This document shows, in pieces, positions 13,052 to 17,523 of a DNA stretch of 17,523 bases. This stretch comes from Oscillospiraceae bacterium (GTDB taxonomy: Bacteria > Bacillota > Clostridia > Oscillospirales > Ruminococcaceae). The position numbers were made by a program, and so were the translations under genes. Below the pieces are notes generated by a model. That model worked only from the letters and a program-made list of their open reading frames with translations, searched no databases and was not told where the DNA came from. The stretch's first letter is position 1, and each line of letters opens with the position of its first letter. The stretch spans positions 1 through 17,523 of the forward strand of contig JAQXFT010000158.1 in NCBI GenBank assembly GCA_029005335.1, given 5' to 3'.

Positions 13052-14893
13052 ATGCTTAGAGAAAAAATTGAAAAATATCTGCTTGATGTTCAGAAGCCGT
13101 CAAGATATATAGGCGGTGAAATGGGAAGTATCATTAAAAATCCCGATGAAACTGATGTGAGCTTTGCTTTCTGTTTTCCTGATACATATGATATAGGAAT
13201 GTCTCACCTTGGAATGAAGATTCTTTATTCGCTTATGAACAGCCGTGAAAATTACAGGTGTGAAAGAGTATTTGCTCCTCAGGAGGATTTTGAAAATATA
13301 ATGCGTGAGCATGACATACCGCTTTATACACTTGAAAATCTCGAACCGGTAAAGAATTTTGATTTTATAGGCTTTACACTGCAATATGAGCTTTCATATA
13401 CAAATGTGCTTAATATGCTTGATTTAGCCGGAGTACCTTTATGGCAGAGGGACAGGGGAGAAGCTCTTTCTCCTATAGTAGTTGCAGGCGGTTGCTGTGT
13501 ATGCAATGCCGAACCGCTTGCGGATTTTTTTGATATATTTATTCTTGGCGAGGGCGAGGAAGTTAATCTTGAGCTTATGGACTTGTATCTTGAACATAAG
13601 AAACGAGGTTCGTCAAGAAGTGAATTTCTCCGTGATGCCGTTAAAATAGAGGGAATATATGTTCCGTCGTTCTATCACGTAAGCTATAATGATGATGGCA
13701 CTGTAAAGTCAATAACTCCTGATGATGGTATTCCGCCGGTTGTCCGGAAAAGGATTATATCTGATATGGATAAGGTGTTTTATCCTGATAACTTTGCAGT
13801 GCCATTCAGTGAGATAGTTCACGACCGTGCAGTAACAGAAGTACTCAGAGGGTGTATAAGGGGTTGCAGATTTTGTCAGGCAGGCTTTTTATACAGACCA
13901 TTCAGGGAAAAATCCGCTGAAAGCATATTCAATCAATCAAAAGTGCTTTGTGAAAATACCGGATATGATGAGCTTTCGCTTGCATCGCTTAGTACAAGTG
14001 ACCATTCGGATATATCAGAAATACTTTCAAAGCTTATAGACTATACTGAAAAAAATAAAATAAATCTTTCCCTGCCGTCCCTGAGAATAGATAACTTTTC
14101 GGAGGAGCTTCTGGAAAAAATAAAGAAGGTAAGAAAAAGCGGACTTACATTTGCACCGGAAGCCGGTACTCAGAGACTTCGTGACGTTATAAATAAAAAT
14201 GTTACAGAGGAAGAAATAATGAATACTTGCCGTATATCGTTTGAGGGCGGATATACAACAGTAAAGCTTTATTTCATGCTGGGACTGCCGACTGAAACTG
14301 ATGAGGATATAATCGGAATCGCCGAACTGGCACAGAAAATTGTTGATTTGTTCTATTCACTTCCCGAAAGACCTAAGGGAAAAAGCGTACAGGTATCAAT
14401 AAGCACAGCTACATTTGTTCCGAAGCCTTTTACGCCGTTTGAGTTTGAACCTCAGGATACACGTGAAATGATTGAGCATAAGCAGAAGCTTCTGACTGAA
14501 TCTATAAAGAGCCGTAAAATCCGTCCGAGCTGGCATGACCCTTCAGTAAGCCTTATTGAAGCCGTGCTTGCAAGAGGTGACAGAAGATTATCAGAAGTAA
14601 TATATACGGCATGGAAAAACGGCTGTAAGTCTGACAGCTGGGGAGAGCATTTCAAATTTGATATATGGCTCGATGCTTTCAGAAGATGCGGTCTTGACCC
14701 CGGATTTTATGCCTGCCGTAAACGTGAATATAATGAAATTATGCCATGGGAACATATTGATTATTATGTATCAAAGGATTTTTTTATCAGAGAAAATATC
14801 CGTGCAAGAAAATCTGAAACTACTCCGAACTGCCGTGAAAAATGCTCAGCCTGCGGAGTAAATAAGGCTACAGGAGGTAAATGCTTTGATTAA
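13052..14893 (+). CDS. TIGR03960-type B12-binding-domain radical SAM protein
   Basis: A 613-residue protein with an N-terminal cobalamin-binding-like domain (about 25-180, with SHLGMKIL and the late GEGEE motif) and a radical SAM core holding the 4Fe-4S motif CIRGCRFC (Cys268, Cys272, Cys275). The strict DxHxxG lower-ligand motif is not evident, so B12 may bind differently or not at all. A C-terminal Cys cluster, CREKCSACG (Cys594, Cys598, Cys601), could hold an additional metal. The reaction is not established for this family to my knowledge; its constant companion is the DUF2344 protein encoded next, and the pair often neighbours RNase G or rplU/rpmA, hinting at a translation or RNA modification role. 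CGGAGG (13040-13045) sets the start. The family label is from memory. Confidence 0.92.
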   Translation: MLREKIEKYLLDVQKPSRYIGGEMGSIIKNPDETDVSFAFCFPDTYDIGMSHLGMKILYSLMNSRENYRCERVFAPQEDFENIMREHDIPLYTLENLEPVKNFDFIGFTLQYELSYTNVLNMLDLAGVPLWQRDRGEALSPIVVAGGCCVCNAEPLADFFDIFILGEGEEVNLELMDLYLEHKKRGSSRSEFLRDAVKIEGIYVPSFYHVSYNDDGTVKSITPDDGIPPVVRKRIISDMDKVFYPDNFAVPFSEIVHDRAVTEVLRGCIRGCRFCQAGFLYRPFREKSAESIFNQSKVLCENTGYDELSLASLSTSDHSDISEILSKLIDYTEKNKINLSLPSLRIDNFSEELLEKIKKVRKSGLTFAPEAGTQRLRDVINKNVTEEEIMNTCRISFEGGYTTVKLYFMLGLPTETDEDIIGIAELAQKIVDLFYSLPERPKGKSVQVSISTATFVPKPFTPFEFEPQDTREMIEHKQKLLTESIKSRKIRPSWHDPSVSLIEAVLARGDRRLSEVIYTAWKNGCKSDSWGEHFKFDIWLDAFRRCGLDPGFYACRKREYNEIMPWEHIDYYVSKDFFIRENIRARKSETTPNCREKCSACGVNKATGGKCFD

Positions 14894-15539
14894 GGTTAGA
14901 GCAATTTTTGAAAAAAAAGGACGTGCAAAATATATATCTCATCTTGACCTTAACAGATTTATGATGAGAGTATTCAGAAAGTCCGGACTTCCGGTCTGGT
15001 ATACCGAGGGCTACAATCCGCACCCTTATATAGCCTTTGCCCTTGCACTCTCTCTGGGCTTTGAGAGCGAATGTGAAATTATGGATTTCAGCCTTACAGA
15101 GGGAGTTTCTTTCGGTAAAATTAAAAAATCCCTCAATGAAATAATGCCTGAGGGACTTAAAATATTATCCGTTATTACTCCGGAACACAATGTAAAGGAT
15201 ATTTTTAAGGCTGAGTATTCCGTTGAATGTCTTACAGAGTTTCCTGAGAAGCTCTCCTGTGAGCTTGAAAGATTTCTTGAAAGTGATAAAATATGCGTTG
15301 AGAAGAAAACTAAAAAGGGCATAAAGACTATTGATATAAAGCCTGATACGGAAATTTCCGGATATGATATTTCTGAAGGAAAATTAATTCTTAAAATAAA
15401 GCTTTCGGCAGGAACGCAGAATAATCTGAATCCCATGCTCTTTACGGAAGCTTTTTCCTCAGTATCTCCAGTAAAATTTGAAACCGGAAACATATGCCGT
15501 AAAAATATATTCTGTGCAGACGGAGAAATTTTCAGGTAA
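14886..15539 (+). CDS. TIGR03936/DUF2344 radical SAM-associated protein
   Basis: A 217-residue soluble protein with the DUF2344 signature at its N-terminus: KYISHLDLNRFMMRVFRKSG (15-34), then GYNPHP and LSLGFESECE. The first residue is encoded by TTG 14886, set by a perfect AGGAGG at 14872-14877 with eight bases of spacing. The nearby ATG at 14881 is in another frame and hits TGA after two codons. The gene overlaps the radical SAM gene by eight bases, implying tight coupling and a fixed subunit ratio. It is presumed to work with the radical SAM protein as substrate-binding or accessory subunit; no catalytic motif is visible. A strong terminator follows its stop. Confidence 0.92.
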   Translation: MIKVRAIFEKKGRAKYISHLDLNRFMMRVFRKSGLPVWYTEGYNPHPYIAFALALSLGFESECEIMDFSLTEGVSFGKIKKSLNEIMPEGLKILSVITPEHNVKDIFKAEYSVECLTEFPEKLSCELERFLESDKICVEKKTKKGIKTIDIKPDTEISGYDISEGKLILKIKLSAGTQNNLNPMLFTEAFSSVSPVKFETGNICRKNIFCADGEIFR

Positions 15540-15562
15540 AATTTTTCCGCATGAAATAAAAT

Positions 15563-15595
15563 AAGGTCAGCTTGTCCGCTGACCTTGATTTTTTT
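15563..15595. terminator. Bidirectional terminator between convergent operons
   Basis: AAGGTCAGC (15563-15571) pairs perfectly with GCTGACCTT (15578-15586), six-base loop, then GA and seven T residues on the plus strand. On the minus strand the hairpin is followed by ATTTTATTT. It serves the DUF2344 gene and probably also the convergent response regulator gene, whose stop is at 15601. Confidence 0.92.
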
Positions 15596-15600
15596 AATAG

Positions 15601-16374
15601 TTAAAGGTATTTTTCTATAGATGAGTATTTGTATTTCATTATCAGGCTCTCAGTAACCAGAGAAATAAATTCGGAGTTTGTAGGTCTTTTGCCATTTACC
15701 TCCAAAGCACGTCCGAGAATCTGGTTCAGAGCCTCCGGATTTCCGTTTTTCCATGCAGATGTGAGAGCGTGTCTTATGTCTCTTTCAACACGGGATTGGG
15801 TAGTGTTATACTGTACAGCAATTTCGGGATACAGCTTTGTTGTGATGTTTTTCAGGAACATCTTGTTTTCATATGATGAGATTATAGCTGTGCGGAGATA
15901 GTGGAAGCCTTTGATTCTTGTGGAAACACCTATTTTGTGGATAATTTCTGTTACAGCGGATTCAAGCGTCTCACGTGTATGACGTTCATTGTCCTGAACA
16001 ATATCATCTACGATTTCGCATAATCCCATAAAATCAACAGGCTTGAGAAGAAAGTATGAAGCACCGCTCTCCAGAAGCTTTTTTTCAACAGCAGGATTTT
16101 CATACATTGATGTTATTATAAAAAGCGGTGTACTGAGTCCGATATTTCTGATTCGTCTTATGATTGAAAGAGAATCAATGTGCGGAATGTTCAAATCCAT
16201 AATTACAACATCAGGTTTTTCGGAAGTTATGGATTTTAAAATTATTCTTCCGTCCCTGGGTCTTGTATAGGCATAAAAGCCATAGTTTCTGAGCTGTTCA
16301 GCAACGATTATTCCATCGCCGGGAAGCTCATTTGCAACCATAATTTTTATTGAACTTGGGTTTTTCTTATCCAT
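15601..16374 (-). CDS. Spo0A-type response regulator with a divergent receiver domain
   Basis: A 257-residue transcription factor. Residues about 8-125 form a CheY-like receiver with candidate phospho-acceptor Asp60 (VVIMDLNIPHID), Thr88 and Lys111 (FLLKPVD). Residues about 138-257 are a clear Spo0A C-terminal DNA-binding domain (IIHKIGVSTRIKGFHYLRTA, LYPEIAVQYNTTQSRVERDIRHA, KRPTNSEFISLV). Where B. subtilis Spo0A has the metal-binding Asp-Asp pair, this protein has Asn15-Glu16, so phosphorylation may be weakened or handled differently. The linker is short. Phosphorylated Spo0A controls entry into sporulation and stationary-phase genes; whether this is the organism's master regulator or a paralogue cannot be told here. 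AAGGAGG lies at 16397-16391, leaving a long 14-base gap to ATG 16374, with no in-frame alternative start between. Confidence 0.9.
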   Translation of the reverse strand: MDKKNPSSIKIMVANELPGDGIIVAEQLRNYGFYAYTRPRDGRIILKSITSEKPDVVIMDLNIPHIDSLSIIRRIRNIGLSTPLFIITSMYENPAVEKKLLESGASYFLLKPVDFMGLCEIVDDIVQDNERHTRETLESAVTEIIHKIGVSTRIKGFHYLRTAIISSYENKMFLKNITTKLYPEIAVQYNTTQSRVERDIRHALTSAWKNGNPEALNQILGRALEVNGKRPTNSEFISLVTESLIMKYKYSSIEKYL

Positions 16375-16404
16375 GGTTATATATAATACCTCCTTTATAT
16401 GATT

Positions 16405-16432
16405 ATTTTAACATGTATTTTCGTTAAATCAA
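16405..16432 (-). promoter_or_regulatory. Possible promoter of the Spo0A-type gene
   Basis: On the minus strand TTGATT (16432-16427) and TAAAAT (16410-16405) with a 16-base spacer, 30 bases before the ATG. A moderate match only; the Spo0A box lies about 30 bases further upstream. Confidence 0.45.
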
Positions 16433-16462
16433 TAACCTGACAAGAAAAATTTTACGGAAATT

Positions 16463-16469
16463 TGTCGAA
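16463..16469 (+). promoter_or_regulatory. Spo0A box (0A box core)
   Basis: TTTGTCGAAT contains the perfect heptamer core TGTCGAA (16463-16469) known for B. subtilis Spo0A binding. It lies in the 254-base region between the Spo0A-type gene and pyrH. It was the only exact core I noticed in an intergenic part of the window. Confidence 0.6.
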
Positions 16470-16498
16470 TTTAAAATAAATATCAAATATTATATAAT
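16470..16498 (+). promoter_or_regulatory. Possible distal pyrH promoter adjoining the 0A box
   Basis: TTTAAA (16470-16475), 17 bases, then perfect TATAAT (16493-16498). The region is very AT-rich, so the match may be fortuitous; its interest is that the 0A box abuts the -35. Confidence 0.35.
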
Positions 16499-16568
16499 TT
16501 TGCCGTATATCCGGAATGGTAAAAAAATATAAAAATATTCAGTGAAAAAATTATTTTTCAAAAAATAC

Positions 16569-16597
16569 TTTACATATTTTTGATTTTAGTGTAAAAT
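16569..16597 (+). promoter_or_regulatory. Proximal pyrH promoter
   Basis: TTTACA (16569-16574) and TAAAAT (16592-16597), 17-base spacer, 31 bases before the ATG at 16629. The rest of the 16375-16628 gap is AT-rich sequence with A/T runs and no hairpin of note. Confidence 0.75.
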
Positions 16598-16628
16598 AAG
16601 CTTAGAATATTTTTTTTGAGGTGTGCTT

Positions 16629-17339
16629 ATGAATCCAAAATATAAAAGAATTTTACTCAAGCTCAGTGGCGAGGCTCTTGCCGGAAACAGCAAAACAGGC
16701 TTTGATTTCGATACTATCAATGAAATCTGTAAAAGTATCAAAAAATGCTATGATGAGGGTATTCAGATTGGCATTGTTGTAGGAGGAGGAAATCTCTGGA
16801 GAGGACGTTCAAGCGGAGCTATGGACAGAACACGTGCCGACCATATCGGTATGCTTGCTACTACTATGAATGCTCTTGCACTTGCTGATGCTCTTGAAGC
16901 TGCCGGAGTTGAGGTAAGAGTTCAGACTGCAATTACTATGCAGCAGTTTGCAGAACCCTACATAAGAAACAAGGCACTCAATCATTTCAAAAAGGGCAGA
17001 GTAGTTATATTTGGCTGTGGTACTGGAAACCCGTTTTTCTCAACCGATACAGCGGCTTCTCTCAGAGCTGCGGAAATCGAAGCAGATATAATGTTCAAGG
17101 CTACTCTTGTAGACGGCGTTTACGATAAAGACCCCCATAAATATCCCGATGCCGTAAAATATGAAAAACTTACATTCAGTGAAGTCCTCAGCGGTGAACT
17201 CGGAGTTATGGACAGTACAGCTGCTACTATGTGCCGTGACAACAAAATGGATATGCTTGTTTTTGACCTCTCAAGACCTGATAACATCTATGATGCCGTT
17301 ATGGGTAAAAATATCGGTACTGTTGTATCCGAAAAATAA
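16629..17339 (+). CDS. pyrH: UMP kinase
   Basis: Phosphorylates UMP to UDP with ATP, the committed step towards UTP and CTP; bacterial enzyme of the amino acid kinase fold, hexameric. The 236 residues are full length. Motifs: KRILLKLSGEALAG (6-19), VVGGGNLWRGR (50-60), ADHIGMLATTMNALALADAL, IFGCGTGNPFFSTDTAASLRA (phosphate and UMP site), and MDSTAATMCRDN. I start at ATG 16629, with GAGG at 16618-16621 seven bases before it; an in-frame GTG at 16623 is too close to that site. frr follows after 23 bases, the usual pyrH-frr pair. rpsB and tsf, which often precede pyrH, are not here; its own promoters and the divergent Spo0A-type gene replace them. Confidence 0.97.
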   Translation: MNPKYKRILLKLSGEALAGNSKTGFDFDTINEICKSIKKCYDEGIQIGIVVGGGNLWRGRSSGAMDRTRADHIGMLATTMNALALADALEAAGVEVRVQTAITMQQFAEPYIRNKALNHFKKGRVVIFGCGTGNPFFSTDTAASLRAAEIEADIMFKATLVDGVYDKDPHKYPDAVKYEKLTFSEVLSGELGVMDSTAATMCRDNKMDMLVFDLSRPDNIYDAVMGKNIGTVVSEK

Positions 17340-17362
17340 TTTATTAAAGGAGAATTTAAACT

Positions 17363-17523
17363 ATGAAAGAACAGCTTAATCTCGCAAAGGAAAAAATGAA
17401 CAAAAGCCTTAAAAGTCTCGGCAATGAATTTGCATCAATAAGAGCAGGCAGAGCAAATCCTGCAATTCTCGATAAGGTTACCGTTGATTATTACGGAGTT
17501 CCCACACCTGTAAATCAGATGGC
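17363..17523 (+). CDS. frr: Ribosome recycling factor, 3'-truncated by the window
   Basis: Releases ribosomes from mRNA after termination, with EF-G. Fifty-three complete codons are visible before the window ends. The start MKEQLNLAKEKMNKSLKSL and the motif SIRAGRANPAILDKVTVDYYG are characteristic of the first helix and the turn into domain II. ATG 17363 has AAAGGAG at 17346-17352. It lies 23 bases after pyrH with no terminator between, so the two share a transcript. Confidence 0.95.
   Translation, partial: MKEQLNLAKEKMNKSLKSLGNEFASIRAGRANPAILDKVTVDYYGVPTPVNQM

Noticed and set aside
15026..15493. 155-codon open frame on the minus strand
   Set aside because: Lies wholly antisense within the DUF2344 gene, has biased Ser/Ile composition and no start signals.

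Overview
The window is an AT-rich, gene-dense chromosomal segment that looks like a Gram-positive Clostridia genome, most likely Oscillospiraceae (Ruminococcus-like). This assignment is inferred from three things: the gene families present (tig-clpP-clpX, pyrH-frr, the TIGR03960/TIGR03936 radical SAM pair, a Spo0A C-terminal domain, a VTC/DUF4956 pair and a DUF6465-like protein), strong AGGAGG ribosome binding sites, and T-rich intrinsic terminators. I see no transposase, phage gene, CRISPR array, tRNA or rRNA.

Layout. (1) 1-3284, plus strand: a proteostasis block of trigger factor (5' end cut off by the window), ClpP and ClpX, closed by a clear terminator. (2) 3334-4178: a small single-pass membrane protein overlapping by ATGA with a compact M50 (site-2-type) metalloprotease. 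(3) 4300-4820: a single-gene unit with a consensus promoter, a repeat-bearing Lys/Glu-rich protein and a terminator. (4) 4851-6441: a VTC-domain polyphosphate polymerase-like protein overlapping a DUF4956 membrane protein. (5) 6446-8204, minus strand: an oxidative-stress transcript encoding flavin reductase + rubredoxin + rubrerythrin in one reading frame, followed by a cyclophilin. An in-frame TAA breaks the rubrerythrin part. (6) 8232-12915, minus strand: ribbon-helix-helix protein, ClpB, RadA, apparently one operon. RadA carries a GC-rich perfect palindrome inside its coding sequence. (7) 12979-15595, plus strand: a B12-binding-type radical SAM protein and its DUF2344 partner, coupled through a TTG start. 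(8) 15601-16432, minus strand: a Spo0A-type response regulator with an altered acidic pocket. (9) 16569-end: pyrH and the beginning of frr. The 16375-16628 divergent region contains one perfect Spo0A-box core.

Together the genes are largely housekeeping: nascent-chain folding, ATP-dependent proteolysis and disaggregation, peroxide defence, DNA repair and ribosome recycling. The points most worth following up are the palindromic element inside radA, the single nonsense codon splitting the flavoredoxin-rubrerythrin protein, the Spo0A box beside a divergent Spo0A homologue, the RHH regulator heading the clpB-radA operon with a palindrome at its predicted transcription start, and the minimal membrane-anchor/M50-protease pair. 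I did not find an unambiguous new multi-gene system; the closest candidates are the RHH-clpB-radA operon and the anchor/M50 pair. No intergenic stretch exceeds 300 bases.
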